A program made the translations under genes and the position numbers. Below, piece by piece: positions 1-10,938 of a stretch of 64,000 nucleotides of DNA (within the stretch, counting starts at the first letter, position 1; each line of letters begins with the position of its first letter). The stretch lies in NCBI RefSeq assembly GCF_009765445.1, contig NZ_WHOY01000031.1, positions 3,143,764 through 3,207,763 of the forward strand, in the 5' to 3' direction. Origin of the DNA: Pantoea sp. BAV 3049 (GTDB lineage: Bacteria; Pseudomonadota; Gammaproteobacteria; Enterobacterales; Enterobacteriaceae). A model generated the notes under the pieces. That model saw only the letters and a program-made list of their open reading frames with translations, was not told the DNA's origin and did not search any database.

Positions 1-584
1 TAGCGATCCAGCTTCAGCAGCTGCGCGACCAGCTCGCGTTCCGGGCTTTCAATGGCCTGAACGGCACCGGCTGGCAGGCCGTGCTGCTTTAACGCATCCT
101 GAATAACGCGCACGGTCGCGCCATTGGTACGGTAAGTTTCTTTACCGCCGCGCAGGATCACCGCATTGCCGGTTTTCAGACACAGCGAAGCCACATCCAC
201 GGTCACGTTTGGCCGCGCTTCGTAGATCACACCGACAACGCCCAGCGGCACGCGACGACGTTCAATACGCAGGCCGCTGTCCAGCAGACCCCCGTCAATC
301 ACCACGCCGACCGGATCGGCCAGATGGCAGACCTGACGCACGTCATCGGCAATGCCTTTCAGCCGTGCCGGGTTCAGCATCAGGCGGTCAAGCAAGGCTT
401 CGCTCAACCCATTTTTACGGGCATCCGCCAGGTCCAGCTCATTGGCCGCGAGGATGTCGGCGCTCTGCGCTTCCAGACGGTCGGCAAGGGTCATCAGAAC
501 CTGATTTTTTTGCGCGGTGGAGAGCACCGACAGCTGGTAAGACGCGGCTTTCGCGGCTTTGCCCATTTCTTCAAGCATGCTCAT
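1..584 (-). CDS. proA: Gamma-glutamyl phosphate reductase, N-terminal part (cut by window edge)
   Basis: Second enzyme of proline synthesis: it reduces gamma-glutamyl phosphate to glutamate semialdehyde with NADPH in the cytoplasm. About 194 residues are visible, beginning [11 protein letters not shown] and closely matching E. coli ProA; the catalytic-cysteine half lies outside the window. I chose the ATG at 584 because TAAGGAG sits six bases upstream; a second ATG at 578 is possible. It starts ten bases after the proB stop on the same strand, so proBA is a two-gene operon. Confidence 0.96.
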   Translation of the reverse strand, partial: MSMLEEMGKAAKAASYQLSVLSTAQKNQVLMTLADRLEAQSADILAANELDLADARKNGLSEALLDRLMLNPARLKGIADDVRQVCHLADPVGVVIDGGLLDSGLRIERRRVPLGVVGVIYEARPNVTVDVASLCLKTGNAVILRGGKETYRTNGATVRVIQDALKQHGLPAGAVQAIESPERELVAQLLKLDR

Positions 585-594
585 GCACGGCTCC

Positions 595-1698
595 TTAACT
601 GACAATCATATCGTCGCGGTGAACGGCAACCGGGCCATATTCGTAGCCCAGAATGTCACTGATCTGCTGGGAGTGATGCCCGGCAATCATGCGCATCGCG
701 TCGCTGTTGTAGCGGCTCACGCCGTGCGCCACATCGCGCCCCAGCAAACTGCGGATACGAATGACTTCACCGCGCGAGAAGTTACCACTCACTTCACGGA
801 TACCTTTTGGCAGCAACGAGCTGCCGCGCTCCAGAATGGCGGAAAGCGCACCGTCATCCACGGTAATTTCACCCGCAGGTGGTGCACCAAAGATCCAGCG
901 CTTGCGGTTTTCCAGCGGAGACTGCATGGCATGGAAACGGGTTCCCACCGGGTTGCTGTCAATCACATCGCCAATCACCCCTGCACGGCTGCCCGCAGCA
1001 ATGATGGTATCAATTCCCGCCCGGCAGGCAACGTCGGCGGCCTGCAGCTTGGTAGCCATTCCGCCTGTTCCCAGCCCGGAGACGCTGTCTCCGGCCAGTG
1101 CACGCAGAGCGTCATCGATGCCATGCACATCACGGATCAGTTCCGCTTCCGGGTTATTACGCGGATCGGCGGTAAACAGACCTGCCTGATCGGTCAGCAG
1201 CAGCAGTTTATCCGCTCCGGCCAGGATCGCCGCCAGCGCTGACAGGTTGTCATTATCGCCGACTTTAATTTCCGCCGTGGCCACCGCATCGTTTTCGTTG
1301 ATCACCGGCACGATGTGGTTATCCAGCAGCGCCCGCAGCGTGTCCCGCGCGTTCAGGAAGCGTTCACGATCTTCCAGGTCCGCGCGGGTCAGCAGCATCT
1401 GACCGATATGAATACCGTAGATAGAGAACAGCTGCTCCCACAGCTGAATTAACCGGCTCTGCCCCACCGCAGCCAGCAGCTGCTTTGAAGCGATGGTCGG
1501 CGGCAGTTCCGGGTAGCCAAGGTGCTCACGTCCGGCAGCCATCGCGCCTGAGGTGACGATCACAATACGATGGCCTGCCGCATGTTGCTGCGCGCACTGG
1601 CGCACCAACTCGACAATATGTGCCCGGTTCAGCCGACGCGATCCGCCGGTTAATACGCTGGTCCCCAGTTTCACTACCAGGGTCTGGCTGCTGCTCAT
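595..1698 (-). CDS. proB: Glutamate 5-kinase
   Basis: Phosphorylates glutamate to gamma-glutamyl phosphate, the committed and proline-inhibited step of proline synthesis; the unstable product passes to ProA. The 367-residue protein has an N-terminal amino-acid-kinase domain ([12 protein letters not shown] near residue 10, INENDAVAT and GDNDNLSA in the middle) and a C-terminal PUA domain, the same layout and length as E. coli ProB. The start is the ATG at 1698 ([12 protein letters not shown]); an upstream start would add six residues with no counterpart in the family. The gene diverges from the porin gene, and the two share a 247-base promoter region. Confidence 0.97.
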   Translation of the reverse strand: MSSSQTLVVKLGTSVLTGGSRRLNRAHIVELVRQCAQQHAAGHRIVIVTSGAMAAGREHLGYPELPPTIASKQLLAAVGQSRLIQLWEQLFSIYGIHIGQMLLTRADLEDRERFLNARDTLRALLDNHIVPVINENDAVATAEIKVGDNDNLSALAAILAGADKLLLLTDQAGLFTADPRNNPEAELIRDVHGIDDALRALAGDSVSGLGTGGMATKLQAADVACRAGIDTIIAAGSRAGVIGDVIDSNPVGTRFHAMQSPLENRKRWIFGAPPAGEITVDDGALSAILERGSSLLPKGIREVSGNFSRGEVIRIRSLLGRDVAHGVSRYNSDAMRMIAGHHSQQISDILGYEYGPVAVHRDDMIVS

Positions 1699-1846
1699 TA
1701 TATCCTGCCGTAACAATAAAATGATGGTGAGGAAGTCTTTGTATCAGGTGTGCCTGCGTAAGCCAACAGGCGGCGCGGGAAAAGAAGGAAAAACCCCTGG
1801 CAGTGGAGTAGACCAAAAGTTCGCAAATAACAAGAAATGCGTGAAA

Positions 1847-1865
1847 TTGTAATAAATTTTTAATC
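1847..1865 (+). promoter_or_regulatory. Candidate pho box upstream of the porin
   Basis: TTGTAAT, four bases, then TTTTAATC resembles the paired CTGTCAT-like half-sites bound by PhoB and recalls the recognised site before E. coli phoE. It lies about 80 bases before the porin start. The second half-site is weak, so the call rests partly on the gene's identity and position. Confidence 0.35.
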
Positions 1866-1945
1866 TTTGCAAGGTAAAACATCCCACGTCTTAAGAGAAG
1901 TCCTAAGACCACAATAAAACTTACTCATTCGGGATTGATAGCAAA

Positions 1946-3052
1946 ATGAAGAAAAGCGCACTGGCCATTTTAACCGCCGCACTGGCTCTGACCACCGCTG
2001 CTCAGGCCGCAGAAGTTTACAACAAGGACGACAACAAGCTGGATCTGTACGGTAAAATCAAAGGCCTGCACTATTTCAGCGACAGCGCTGGGAACGACGG
2101 TGACAAGTCATACATGCGTATGGGCTTTAAAGGTCAGACGCAGATCAACGACCTGATGACCGGTTATGGCCAGTGGGAATATCAGTTCAATACCAATAAC
2201 TCTGAAAGCGATTCAAACACTGGTAACAAAACTCGTCTCGGTTTTGCCGGTCTGAAATTTGGCAATTATGGTTCTGTAGACTACGGCCGTAACTATGGCG
2301 TGCTGTACGACGTGGAAGCCTGGACCGATATGTTCCCTGAATTTGGAGGTGACGGTACCGCTCGTTCAGATAACTTCATGACCCAGCGTACTACCGGCGT
2401 GGCAACTTACCGCAACACCAACTTCTTCGGTCTGGTTGACGGCCTGAAGTTTGCCCTGCAATACCAGGGTAAAAACGATGACGATACTGGCCGTACTTCT
2501 GCCAATAAAGGTAACGGCGACGGTTATGGTATGTCAGCAGTCTATGCGCTGGGTGACAGCGGCGTGAGCATCAGCGGTGCCTACACCAGCTCCGACCGTA
2601 CTGATGCTCAGCAGGCACAGGGCTGGGGCCATGGCGATAAAGCCGATTCATGGGGTACTGGTCTGAAATATGACGCGAACAGCGTTTACCTGGCCGCTAT
2701 CTACACTGAAACCCGCAACATGACGCCAATCAGCGGCACTGCAGTGATCAACAACGTATCCACTTCGGTTGCTGGCGCTGCCAACAAAGCACAGAACATC
2801 GAACTGGTTGCACAGTATCAGTTTGACTTCGGCCTGCGTCCATCTCTGGGCTACGTGCAGACCAAAGGTAAAGACATCGAAGGTATCGGCGACGTTGACC
2901 TGGTTAAATACATTGACGTTGGCGCGACTTACTACTTCAACAAGAACATGAACACCTATGTTGATTACAAAATCAACCAGCTGGATGACGACAACAAACT
3001 CGCTCTGAACAACGACGACGTTGTGGCCGTTGGCCTGGTGTACCAGTTCTAA
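1946..3052 (+). CDS. phoE: Outer-membrane trimeric porin of the OmpC/PhoE family
   Basis: General diffusion porin, a 16-stranded beta-barrel trimer in the outer membrane. The 368 residues begin with a signal peptide ending AQA before [16 protein letters not shown]. The loop-3 signature [16 protein letters not shown] is present and the chain ends in the assembly signal LVYQF. Its place between proB and crl is that of E. coli phoE, so orthology by position is good. The OmpC/OmpF/PhoE paralogues are hard to separate by sequence, and anion selectivity cannot be judged here. Confidence 0.9.
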   Translation: MKKSALAILTAALALTTAAQAAEVYNKDDNKLDLYGKIKGLHYFSDSAGNDGDKSYMRMGFKGQTQINDLMTGYGQWEYQFNTNNSESDSNTGNKTRLGFAGLKFGNYGSVDYGRNYGVLYDVEAWTDMFPEFGGDGTARSDNFMTQRTTGVATYRNTNFFGLVDGLKFALQYQGKNDDDTGRTSANKGNGDGYGMSAVYALGDSGVSISGAYTSSDRTDAQQAQGWGHGDKADSWGTGLKYDANSVYLAAIYTETRNMTPISGTAVINNVSTSVAGAANKAQNIELVAQYQFDFGLRPSLGYVQTKGKDIEGIGDVDLVKYIDVGATYYFNKNMNTYVDYKINQLDDDNKLALNNDDVVAVGLVYQF

Positions 3053-3092
3053 GTTTGTACCCTGTTCCACCCCTCGTTATGTGTCTAAAACA

Positions 3093-3119
3093 AAGGCTGG
3101 CAATTGCCAGCCTTTTTTA
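3093..3119 (+). terminator. Rho-independent terminator of the porin gene
   Basis: A perfect 22-base palindrome (AAGGCTGGCA and its complement) is followed by a run of T, 40 bases after the porin stop codon. The crl gene converges from the other side. Confidence 0.92.
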
Positions 3120-3134
3120 TTGCCCACATTGCAC

Positions 3135-3536
3135 TCAGGCTGTCAGTTTTACCGGTTCATCGGCGAAATCTGCGGCCGGTTTCAGCCCCAGTTTATTCTC
3201 TTCCAGCAGCGCTTTAAGGCGCACATGGAAGTTACGCAGCGTCTCTTCCAGCCGCTCGTTGTTTTCCTTTCCTTTGACCGCAGAAGCCTTCCAGTTGCCC
3301 TCTTTATCGAACAACCCGAAGTGATATTCATAGGTGAAATGGTCGTCCTGCGCTTCCAGTTCCATCCACCAGCCCCAGAACTCACGCAGCTCCGGTGCAG
3401 GTTTCACATTGACGCAAACGGCCAGACAGTCAAAGAAAAAGCGATCGTCCACGCATTTGGCTTCGCGGATGTACGGTCCCAGAGAACCGAAACGCTTCAT
3501 TAAGCGGCTTTTGGGAAGCCCACTCGGTAATGCCAT
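3135..3536 (-). CDS. crl: Sigma factor-binding protein Crl
   Basis: Binds RpoS (sigma-S) and promotes assembly of the sigma-S holoenzyme in stationary phase. The 133 residues match E. coli Crl in length and in the conserved core ([34 protein letters not shown]) and end DEPVKLTA. A strong AAAGGAGG precedes the start. The porin-crl-frsA-gpt order is the same as in E. coli. Confidence 0.96.
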   Translation of the reverse strand: MALPSGLPKSRLMKRFGSLGPYIREAKCVDDRFFFDCLAVCVNVKPAPELREFWGWWMELEAQDDHFTYEYHFGLFDKEGNWKASAVKGKENNERLEETLRNFHVRLKALLEENKLGLKPAADFADEPVKLTA

Positions 3537-3638
3537 CGTAAAACCTCCTTTATTGCGCCTTTATTTCCCCAGGCAATCAGGCAGCGCAACGGCGGCCTGA
3601 AACCTGATGGTTATAGCAAATTCCGGCAGTTTCGCCAG

Positions 3639-4889
3639 TCAGCGGGTCAGTCGTTTCGCTAACCAGTCGACAATATCACGTAATGCTTTATCAAAGTTGC
3701 TCAATGCAGGGGTGAGCGTGATCGGCAGCAGTTTGCCGTCGGCGGAGGATTGCACGATCATGCGGGACTCCTCTTCCGGGCTGAACGGATCGTTCGGCCA
3801 GTAGCCGGAGAGCATCGGTGTAGGACAGCGTCTGCCCAGCAGACCCTGAGTTTTCAGCGAATAGCGCCCCAGCTCCACTCGCAGCGCCGAATCCGCAGCG
3901 CTTGCCATACCCAGCCGGCTGGCCAGCACGTCCATATACATTTCCGGCACCCGATCCTGCAGCGACTGGTCGCTCAGCAGGCTGTGCACCACCGGCCCCA
4001 GGCAAGCCACCGCCCGCAGGCGATGGGACTCCAGATAAGCCAGCCGCACTGCCACGTTGGCACCAAAGCGAAAGCCAAATGCCGCCACGCGGTTGTGATC
4101 GACCCACGGAACATTTTCCAGATGCTTCAGCACCTGCTGATGCAGGAAGCTGGTGTCCTGGGTCAGTTTCCATTTGGAAGATAAACCGACGGAAGGCATA
4201 TCAATGGTCAGCATCGCGATGCCGAGCGGGGCCAGGTAGTCATGGAACAGGCGATAGTGATCGGTCTGCAACGCATCCAGGCTGCCACACACCAGCACGG
4301 TGGGATAAGGCGCGCTCACCTCAGAAGGCATATGCAGGAAGCCGGAGATCGGGCTGCCGCCGGGGATGGGGAATTCCAGCTCCTTCAGCTCGCCTGAGAG
4401 CCGCGGCGTGGCTTCTTCATAGGCACGAGTGGCCATCATCTGAGCCTGCTCGGCCAGCTCGTCGCCTTTCAGATGAGGATAAGCCGCGATGCTGTACAGA
4501 TTGGCAGCGTGCAGCCAGCAATGACCGGCTTCCTCATTATTTTCTGCGCTGGCCGCTTTTTCCTGCCAGAGCGCGCCTTGTTTTGACCATTCATAAACCC
4601 AGTTGCCGCCCCGATAACCCACCACCGTGTCCAGCAACTGGTCATCAGTATGTTCAACGCTGCTGCAGGCTATTCGCGCCAGTACCTCACCGATTTCCTG
4701 CGGTGGCAGGCCACGCCAGGTCCACAGCAGGCGGTTAATCATGCGGTACCAGCCAGCATGACTCTCTCCTTCCAGCGCGGAATGAATCGGCAACGGTGTG
4801 TGATGATGGAGACGGCGGATCAGGGATGAGGTTTCAGGGTGCTTGAAGCGGGGTTTAAATAGCTCCTCGCTCAGGTTTTTTTCTGTCAT
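3639..4889 (-). CDS. frsA: Esterase FrsA (fermentation-respiration switch protein)
   Basis: Alpha/beta-hydrolase-fold cytoplasmic esterase, first described as binding the glucose PTS enzyme IIA and affecting the balance of fermentation and respiration. The 416-residue protein aligns with E. coli FrsA (414) throughout, for example [11 protein letters not shown] at the N terminus, the hydrolase core [34 protein letters not shown], and [24 protein letters not shown] start at the ATG at 4889 ([13 protein letters not shown]); the frame extends ten codons further upstream with no conserved residues. Confidence 0.95.
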   Translation of the reverse strand: MTEKNLSEELFKPRFKHPETSSLIRRLHHHTPLPIHSALEGESHAGWYRMINRLLWTWRGLPPQEIGEVLARIACSSVEHTDDQLLDTVVGYRGGNWVYEWSKQGALWQEKAASAENNEEAGHCWLHAANLYSIAAYPHLKGDELAEQAQMMATRAYEEATPRLSGELKELEFPIPGGSPISGFLHMPSEVSAPYPTVLVCGSLDALQTDHYRLFHDYLAPLGIAMLTIDMPSVGLSSKWKLTQDTSFLHQQVLKHLENVPWVDHNRVAAFGFRFGANVAVRLAYLESHRLRAVACLGPVVHSLLSDQSLQDRVPEMYMDVLASRLGMASAADSALRVELGRYSLKTQGLLGRRCPTPMLSGYWPNDPFSPEEESRMIVQSSADGKLLPITLTPALSNFDKALRDIVDWLAKRLTR

Positions 4890-4956
4890 GGCGTGAGACT
4901 CCTCCGGCGCACAGGGCATCGTTCCAGTCTATCGTAGCGCGCTCCGCTGCGCTAAC

Positions 4957-4992
4957 CGTAAAAACGACAACGCCCGGCAGAACCGGGCGTTG
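4957..4992 (-). terminator. Rho-independent terminator downstream of gpt
   Basis: Ten-base-pair stem (CAACGCCCGG / CCGGGCGTTG, five-base loop) followed on the minus strand by TCGTTTTT. It lies 16 bases beyond the gpt stop and separates gpt from frsA. Confidence 0.85.
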
Positions 4993-5008
4993 CAATGATA
5001 TCGATCAA

Positions 5009-5467
5009 TCAGCCTTTGACGATAGGCGGGACATACACCACGCCCATGTCCCACGGCTGTTCGATCCAGGTATTCTGCGGGATATCAACCACATAATCAT
5101 CCACCAGCGGGCGACCGGCCGGCTTGGCAAAAATGGTGACGAAATGCGCCTTTGGATACATCTCACGGATCGCCTGCGCTGTTCCGCCGGTGTCCACTAA
5201 ATCGTCAATCACGATAAAGCCTTCGCCATCGCCTTCTGCACGCTTCAGCACTTTCATTTCGCGCTGATTGTCATGGTCATAGCTGGAGATACACACGGTA
5301 TCGACATAGCGGATACACAGTTCGCGAGCCAGCAAAGAAGCCGGAACCAGCCCCCCGCGACTGACTGCAATGATACCTTTCCACTGTTCAACAGGAAGCA
5401 GGCGCTGAGCCAGTTTACGGGCATGGATCTGCAACATGTCCCAGGTGACGACGTATTTTTCGCTCAT
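5009..5467 (-). CDS. gpt: Xanthine-guanine phosphoribosyltransferase
   Basis: Purine salvage: converts guanine, xanthine and, less well, hypoxanthine to nucleotides with PRPP. The 152 residues have the same length as E. coli Gpt, with the PRPP-binding motif [12 protein letters not shown] and the base-binding tail [15 protein letters not shown]. It is transcribed alone, divergently from pepD, with its own terminator. Confidence 0.97.
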   Translation of the reverse strand: MSEKYVVTWDMLQIHARKLAQRLLPVEQWKGIIAVSRGGLVPASLLARELCIRYVDTVCISSYDHDNQREMKVLKRAEGDGEGFIVIDDLVDTGGTAQAIREMYPKAHFVTIFAKPAGRPLVDDYVVDIPQNTWIEQPWDMGVVYVPPIVKG

Positions 5468-5728
5468 AAAGGTGTCCCGGCCAGGCTTTCTGGCTTAAAA
5501 ATGTACAATGGGATGGGTTGCGCGGAATTATAGAGATCTGAGCCGCTAAAAACCAGCACCAGGTGGCCTGTGGAAGCCTTTTTTCCTCCTGCGAAGTAAG
5601 CATCGCCCAGTAAACGGTGATATTCTTTCCCTATCACGTCAGGTGTTCTGACGGGAGCCAACTTACTCGCAAATGTTCACCATCCACCGCCACAGCTGGC
5701 GCGATGGTGCCGACACAGGAGATTTATC

Positions 5729-7186
5729 GTGTCTGAATTGTCTCAACTGTCACCACAGCCGCTGTGGGACATTTTTGCCAAAATCTGCTCTATTCCGCAT
5801 CCCTCTTATCATGAAGAAGAACTGGCACAGTACATTCTCTCCTGGGCTGCAGAGCAGGGCTTTTCAACCGACCGCGATGAAGTGGGCAATATCCTGATCC
5901 GTAAACCTGCCACGCCAGGTCTGGAAAATCTCAAGCCGGTTGCCCTGCAGGCGCACCTTGATATGGTGCCGCAGAAAAACAACGACACCGCACATGATTT
6001 TACTAAAGATCCTATTCAGCCGTGGGTTGATGGCGAATGGGTGAAAGCTCGTGGCACCACACTGGGTGCGGATAACGGCATCGGCATGGCCTCTGCGCTG
6101 GCCGTACTGGCGGATAAGACCGTGCAACACGGCCCGCTGGAAGTGCTGCTGACCATGACCGAAGAAACCGGCATGGTGGGCGCTTTTGGTCTGCAACCTG
6201 ACTGGCTGCAGGCAGATATTCTGATCAACACCGACTCTGAAGAAGAGGGTGAGATTTACATGGGTTGCGCGGGTGGGATTGATTTCACCTCCACGCTGCC
6301 TCTGAGCCGTGAAGCCGTTCCGGCCGGTTTTGAGCATCTGCAGCTGATCCTGAAAGGCCTGAAAGGCGGCCACTCCGGCGCGGATATTCATGTCGGTCTG
6401 GGCAATGCCAACAAACTGCTGGCACGCTTCCTGTTTGCCCATGCTAAAGCGTTGGATCTGCGCCTGGTGGACTTCACCGGCGGCACGCTGCGCAATGCCA
6501 TCCCGCGTGAAGCCATTGCCACGCTGGCCGTTCCTGCCGCTAAAGTCGATGAACTGAAAAGCCTGGCGCTGAGCTATCTGGAAACACTGCAAAACGAGCT
6601 GGGCCTGAAAGAGAAGAACATCAACGTGGTGGTGGAAAACGTGGCTGCGGGCCAGCAAGCCCTGACCGCGAAGAGCCGTGATGCTTTTATTGCGCTGCTG
6701 AACAGCATGCCAAACGGCGTGATCCGCAACTCTGACGTGATGAAAGGCGTGGTTGAAACCTCGCTGAACGTTGGCGTGGTGGCAATGACGCAGGAAGAAG
6801 CGAAGATTAACTGCCTGGTCCGCTCGCTGCTCGACAGCGGCAAAGACTATCTGGTGGAGTCGCTGACCGCGCTGGGCGAGCTGGCCGGAGCCAAAACCGT
6901 AGCAAAAGGCAGCTATCCAGGCTGGCAGCCGGATGCCTCTTCACCGGTAATGGCGATTGTGGGCGAGACATACAAAAAGCTGTTTAACAAAACGCCGAAT
7001 ATCCAGGTGATCCACGCTGGTCTGGAATGTGGCCTGTTCAAGAAACCTTATCCGCAGATGGATATGGTGTCGATCGGCCCGACCATTACCGGCCCACACT
7101 CGCCGGATGAGCAGGTGCATATCGAAAGCGTTGGCCTGTACTGGAAACTGCTGACCGCACTGCTGAAGGCAATTCCGGCGAAATAA
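5729..7186 (+). CDS. pepD: Aminoacyl-histidine dipeptidase (peptidase D)
   Basis: Zinc dipeptidase of family M20 (carnosinase-like), hydrolysing Xaa-His and many other dipeptides in the cytoplasm. The 485 residues show QAHLDMVPQKN (metal His/Asp), GADNGIGMA, MTEETGMVGA (catalytic Glu), NTDSEEEGE and the dimerisation region, ending LLKAIPAK as in E. coli. The start is a GTG at 5729 with CAGGAGA nine bases before it; E. coli pepD has the same N-terminal sequence. Confidence 0.97.
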   Translation: MSELSQLSPQPLWDIFAKICSIPHPSYHEEELAQYILSWAAEQGFSTDRDEVGNILIRKPATPGLENLKPVALQAHLDMVPQKNNDTAHDFTKDPIQPWVDGEWVKARGTTLGADNGIGMASALAVLADKTVQHGPLEVLLTMTEETGMVGAFGLQPDWLQADILINTDSEEEGEIYMGCAGGIDFTSTLPLSREAVPAGFEHLQLILKGLKGGHSGADIHVGLGNANKLLARFLFAHAKALDLRLVDFTGGTLRNAIPREAIATLAVPAAKVDELKSLALSYLETLQNELGLKEKNINVVVENVAAGQQALTAKSRDAFIALLNSMPNGVIRNSDVMKGVVETSLNVGVVAMTQEEAKINCLVRSLLDSGKDYLVESLTALGELAGAKTVAKGSYPGWQPDASSPVMAIVGETYKKLFNKTPNIQVIHAGLECGLFKKPYPQMDMVSIGPTITGPHSPDEQVHIESVGLYWKLLTALLKAIPAK

Positions 7187-7261
7187 GTGCTTACGTCCGG
7201 GCATCTCACTGGTCCGGGCGCAGTGAACACCGTTCAGGCAAGCCATCGGCCCGGGCACAAC

Positions 7262-7303
7262 AAATTCGGCCCCTGCACCCAATCAAATGCAGAGGCCGAA
7301 TTT
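7262..7303. terminator. Hairpin between convergent pepD and dinB
   Basis: AAATTCGGCC pairs with GGCCGAATTT, with an inner CTGCA/TGCAG pair. It sits between the two converging genes, with A-rich and T-rich flanks, so it could stop transcription from both sides. The T tracts are short. Confidence 0.5.
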
Positions 7304-7333
7304 ATCCGACCCGAAGGATTTATCAGCCCCGCG

Positions 7334-8389
7334 CTACAACCCAAGCAATAATTGCCGCTCCAGCTGCGGATCCAGCAGCATCACATGCAGCCCCACCAGC
7401 CTGACCCCTCGCCCGCTGCGGCGCTCTTCCCAGGTCTTCTTCGCCACCGCAATAAAATCATCCTTATTTAATACCGGCCAGACATGCTCCTGCGTAGTCT
7501 GCTGAAAATCAGCAAACTTCAGCTTCACTCCCTGGCGGGCGATCTGCAGGTCCGGTTTGATTTTCGTTAACCGGCGCTCCAGTTCTTCATAAAGGAGATC
7601 GATAATCTCCAGGCAGGCTTCCCAGCTGTGAATATCCTCTGACAGCGTGCGCTCCACCCCCAGCGACTTTCTCAGCCGCTCGGTCACCACTTCACGCTCA
7701 TCAATGCCGTTGCAACGTTCCCACAGCACCCGGCCAAACTTGCCAAAGCGTTTAAGCAGCGCCGCCAGATCGGTTTTCTGCACGTCAGCGCAGGTCAGCA
7801 GCCCCAGCTCCTCCAGTTTTTTTGCCGTCACCTTGCCCACGCCGGGGATCTTCGCCAGCGGCAAAGTCAGCAGAAAGCCATGCATCTCCCCAGGCGTAAT
7901 CACGAACTGGCCATCAGGCTTATTCATATCGGAAGCAATTTTGGCGAGAAATTTAATCGGCGCAATTCCCGCTGACGCGGTGAGGTTCAGTTCGCGGGCA
8001 ATGGTCTGGCGGATTTCACGCGCGATCAGGGTGGCAGAGCCGTGGCAGTGCTGGCTGTCAGTGACGTCCAGATAGGCTTCATCCAGCGACAGCGGCTCAA
8101 TCAGGGAGGTATAGCGGGAGAAGATCTCGCGAATATGGCTGCTGGCTTCTTTATAAGCCTCAAAGCGGCCGGGGATCACTTTCAGGTGCGGGCACAACTT
8201 CAGCGCCATCGCCGTGGACATGGCACTGTGCACACCAAATTTCCTGGCCGGATAGTTAGCGGTACTGATCACTCCGCGTTTCAGATGGCTGCCGCCAATC
8301 GCAATCGGAATATCACGAAGAGTGGGATTGTCGCGCATTTCCACTGCGGCAAAAAAGCAGTCCATATCAACGTGAATGATCTTACGCAT
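7334..8389 (-). CDS. dinB: DNA polymerase IV
   Basis: Y-family translesion polymerase, SOS induced. The 351-residue protein starts [17 protein letters not shown] (metal Asp and steric-gate Phe), continues with [13 protein letters not shown] palm residues, [10 protein letters not shown] (the catalytic acidic pair), a helix-hairpin-helix [17 protein letters not shown] and a little-finger domain, and ends LERQLLLGL, a beta-clamp-binding type tail. The start at 8389 follows GGGGGG; upstream in-frame codons are not conserved. A clear LexA box lies 17 bases upstream. Confidence 0.97.
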   Translation of the reverse strand: MRKIIHVDMDCFFAAVEMRDNPTLRDIPIAIGGSHLKRGVISTANYPARKFGVHSAMSTAMALKLCPHLKVIPGRFEAYKEASSHIREIFSRYTSLIEPLSLDEAYLDVTDSQHCHGSATLIAREIRQTIARELNLTASAGIAPIKFLAKIASDMNKPDGQFVITPGEMHGFLLTLPLAKIPGVGKVTAKKLEELGLLTCADVQKTDLAALLKRFGKFGRVLWERCNGIDEREVVTERLRKSLGVERTLSEDIHSWEACLEIIDLLYEELERRLTKIKPDLQIARQGVKLKFADFQQTTQEHVWPVLNKDDFIAVAKKTWEERRSGRGVRLVGLHVMLLDPQLERQLLLGL

Positions 8390-8405
8390 ATGCCCCCCAG
8401 AAACA

Positions 8406-8421
8406 CTGGATAAGTATACAG
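8406..8421 (-). promoter_or_regulatory. LexA (SOS) box of dinB
   Basis: On the minus strand this reads CTGTATACTTATCCAG, a CTG-N10-CAG palindrome nearly identical to the E. coli dinB operator, and it sits just before the dinB ribosome site. Confidence 0.9.
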
Positions 8422-8627
8422 GCAAAGAAGTTGATTTCAACCTGCAATTTCTCTGCAAAGCGCAGCGGTAGCGGGCTGGCACAATATTTTATGCGTTTTT
8501 TCGGAGGCGCTCTCTTGATAAAAAAACAGACAATGCTAATGTGACGCTGCGATAGCGGAATTTTCCGAGATTGCAAGTTACAGCGTCCCCGGACGTAGCA
8601 TCCACCCCTACTATCAAGGGAACCAGA

Positions 8628-9365
8628 ATGGGCAAAATCGCACTGCTGTTTGCGATGTTTTTTCTGCCAGCCGTCGTTTTCGCCAGCGCACCTGTCGCAC
8701 AGGTCACTCCACTGGCACCGGTAAGCAAAGAGTTAAAAAAGCAGTTACTCGGCACTCCCGTGTATATTCAGATCTTTAAAGAAGAACGCACGCTGGAGCT
8801 ATATGGCAAAATCGGCACCGAGTATCGCTTACTCGACAGTTACCGCATCTGTAATTTTTCTGGTGGCCTTGGCCCTAAACGCCGCCAGGGTGATTTTAAA
8901 AGTCCGGAAGGGTTTTACAGCGTGGGCCTTTCCCAGCTGAAGCCGGACAGCCGCTTCTATCGCGCCATCAACGTCGGGTTCCCCAACGAATACGATCGCC
9001 AGCAGGGTTATGAAGGTAAATACCTGATGATCCACGGCAACTGCGTGTCTGTTGGATGCTACGCCATGACCGATGCCGGCATTGACGATATTTATCACTA
9101 TGTGGAAGCCGCACTGCGCAATGGTCAGCCGCGAGTGGAAGTGAGCATTTATCCGTTCCGCATGACCGACAGCAACCTGCAGCGCCACCGTTACTCGGTG
9201 TATTACAGCTTCTGGCAGCAGTTGCAACCCGGCTATGCTGAGTTTGTCCAGAACAAGCGGCCACCAGCCATCAGCGTCAGCGACGGTCGCTACGTGCTGG
9301 GCAGTCCGGTCCTGAACAGCACGCCTGCCAGCGGATCAGCGCTCGCGCTCTCCGAGGCAAAATAG
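8628..9365 (+). CDS. dpaA: Murein-lipoprotein amidase DpaA (LdtF, YafK), YkuD fold
   Basis: Periplasmic L,D-transpeptidase-fold enzyme. The E. coli homologue acts as an amidase that detaches Braun lipoprotein from peptidoglycan. The 245 residues start with a signal peptide ([19 protein letters not shown]) followed by the YkuD core. The active-site segment is [14 protein letters not shown], with His136 and the nucleophile Cys144. I use the ATG at 8628 because AAGGGA precedes it and the signal peptide begins there. Its last 30 bases overlap the end of the convergent yafJ gene. Confidence 0.92.
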   Translation: MGKIALLFAMFFLPAVVFASAPVAQVTPLAPVSKELKKQLLGTPVYIQIFKEERTLELYGKIGTEYRLLDSYRICNFSGGLGPKRRQGDFKSPEGFYSVGLSQLKPDSRFYRAINVGFPNEYDRQQGYEGKYLMIHGNCVSVGCYAMTDAGIDDIYHYVEAALRNGQPRVEVSIYPFRMTDSNLQRHRYSVYYSFWQQLQPGYAEFVQNKRPPAISVSDGRYVLGSPVLNSTPASGSALALSEAK

Positions 9366-10103
9366 CGCCCAGTCACCTGGCTCAATCTTGTGCCAGGTTT
9401 CATTGCCGGTCAAAGGTTGGGTGGCAATCACGGTGACCACGTCGTCTGGCGTGGTCTGCTTCTGAAAATCAATCTCAACGTCCTGATCCAACAGCGTGGC
9501 TTTACCAAATGGCGCACGGCGGGTGATCCAGAACAGATTGGTCGAACAGAACGCCATCAGATAGCGCCCGTCAGACAACAGCATATTAAACACGCCCTTC
9601 TCACGCAGCTCCGCCGCCAGTTCCGCAATATACCGAAACACCGCAGGCCAGTTACCCGGCGTACGCGGATAGCGCGTGGTCAGTTTATGCAGCAGCCAGC
9701 AGAATGCCTGCTCGCTGTCCGTCTCGCCAACCGGACGAAACGGCCCGGTTTCCAGACTACGATAGCCCTTCAACTGCCCGTTATGCGCATAGGTCCAGTT
9801 ACGTCCCCAGACTTCCCGGGTGAACGGGTGAGTATTTTCCAGCGACACTTCGCCACGGTTTGCCTGGCGGATATGCGCCACGACCGAGCAGGATTTGATC
9901 GGGTACTCCTGCACCAGCCGGGCAACAGGTGAGTTGAAGCTGGGCTGCGGATCTTTAAATGTGCGACAGCCTTTCCCTTCGTAAAAGGTAATACCCCAGC
10001 CATCTTTGTGCGGGCCGGTTCCTCCGCCCCGCTGCACCAACCCGGTAAAGCTGAAACAGATGTCCGTAGGGACATTCGCGCTCATCCCGAGCAGTTCACA
10101 CAT
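9336..10103 (-). CDS. yafJ: Class II glutamine amidotransferase family protein YafJ
   Basis: Ntn-hydrolase glutaminase domain of unknown physiological role. The 255 residues begin [14 protein letters not shown], so removal of Met1 would expose the catalytic Cys2. [23 protein letters not shown] and GETDSE are the glutamine-binding motifs of the family. The ATG at 10103 is chosen for that reason; upstream codons would bury the nucleophile. It follows gmhA on the same strand, as in E. coli, and no synthetase domain is attached. Confidence 0.93.
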   Translation of the reverse strand: MCELLGMSANVPTDICFSFTGLVQRGGGTGPHKDGWGITFYEGKGCRTFKDPQPSFNSPVARLVQEYPIKSCSVVAHIRQANRGEVSLENTHPFTREVWGRNWTYAHNGQLKGYRSLETGPFRPVGETDSEQAFCWLLHKLTTRYPRTPGNWPAVFRYIAELAAELREKGVFNMLLSDGRYLMAFCSTNLFWITRRAPFGKATLLDQDVEIDFQKQTTPDDVVTVIATQPLTGNETWHKIEPGDWALFCLGERER

Positions 10104-10146
10104 AAAAAACCCTCGCTTGATGGCCATGCGCACATGGCCGGAAGAA

Positions 10147-10725
10147 TTATTTAACCATCTCTTTTTCGATCAGCAGAATCAGGATGTGGATCACTTTGAT
10201 GTGAATTTCCTGAATGCGGTCGGCATAGCCAAAGTGCGGAACGCGAATTTCCACATCGGCCATGCCATCCATTTTTCCGCCATCTTTCCCGGTCAGCGTA
10301 ATCACTTTAATACCCTGAGCGCGGGCAGCTTCGATGGCTTTGATCACGTTAGCCGAGTTGCCAGAGGTGGAGATACCCAGCAGCACGTCGCCCGGTTTAC
10401 CCACGGCTTCAAGGTAGCGGGAGAACACATAGTCATATCCGAAGTCGTTGCTCACGCAGGAAAGGTGGCTGACGTCGGAAATAGCCATTCCCGGATAACC
10501 CGGACGGTTGTCACGGTAGCGACCGGTCAGCTCTTCGGCAAAATGCATCGCATCACAATGCGATCCGCCATTGCCGCAGGAGAGCACCTTGCCACCGGCT
10601 TTAAAGGAGTCAGCCAACAGTACGGCTGCGCGCTGGATGGCATGGATGTTGGCTTCGTCGCTGAGGAATTTATTGAGCGTGTCTGCTGCTTCGTTGAGTT
10701 CGGCGCGAATGATGTCCTGATACAT
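10147..10725 (-). CDS. gmhA: Sedoheptulose-7-phosphate isomerase
   Basis: First step of ADP-heptose synthesis for the lipopolysaccharide inner core: sedoheptulose 7-phosphate to heptose 7-phosphate. The 192-residue SIS-fold protein has the E. coli length, with [28 protein letters not shown] and [10 protein letters not shown] binding loops. It begins [13 protein letters not shown] after AGGACT. It is divergent from fadE, with a 213-base shared upstream region. Confidence 0.97.
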   Translation of the reverse strand: MYQDIIRAELNEAADTLNKFLSDEANIHAIQRAAVLLADSFKAGGKVLSCGNGGSHCDAMHFAEELTGRYRDNRPGYPGMAISDVSHLSCVSNDFGYDYVFSRYLEAVGKPGDVLLGISTSGNSANVIKAIEAARAQGIKVITLTGKDGGKMDGMADVEIRVPHFGYADRIQEIHIKVIHILILLIEKEMVK

Positions 10726-10900
10726 AGGGGAGTCCTTTTAGGTGAGGTCTGAATCAGTTTATCAAGTTGCAGGTTAGGCGAAAAGCGCCCTTCCCGCCTG
10801 GCGGAGACTTTGACTTTTGATGCGACCGGATTGTGACTCAGGTTGTAATTATCATGTAAACACGTTGCTAACAAAATGCATCTCATCTAAACCTGTACCT

Positions 10901-10917
10901 AACAGGTCAGACCTCTT
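10901..10917 (+). promoter_or_regulatory. FadR operator of fadE
   Basis: AACAGGTCAGACCTCTT matches the FadR consensus (A-C-TGGTC-GAC-TGTT) at most fixed positions and lies 22 bases before the fadE start codon. FadR represses fadE in the absence of long-chain acyl-CoA in E. coli; the same control is inferred here. Confidence 0.72.
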
Positions 10918-10938
10918 ACTACTTACGGAGCGTTGTTT

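Noticed and set aside
1553..1852. 99-codon plus-strand frame over the proB start
   Set aside because: Mostly antisense to proB and ends in the promoter region; no ribosome site or homology.
3902..4738. Open frame of 278 codons opposite frsA
   Set aside because: Antisense to a conserved gene, Pro/Arg-rich composition typical of a shadow frame.
10006..10752. Open frame of 248 codons opposite gmhA
   Set aside because: Completely covered by gmhA and the yafJ start; no homology recognised.
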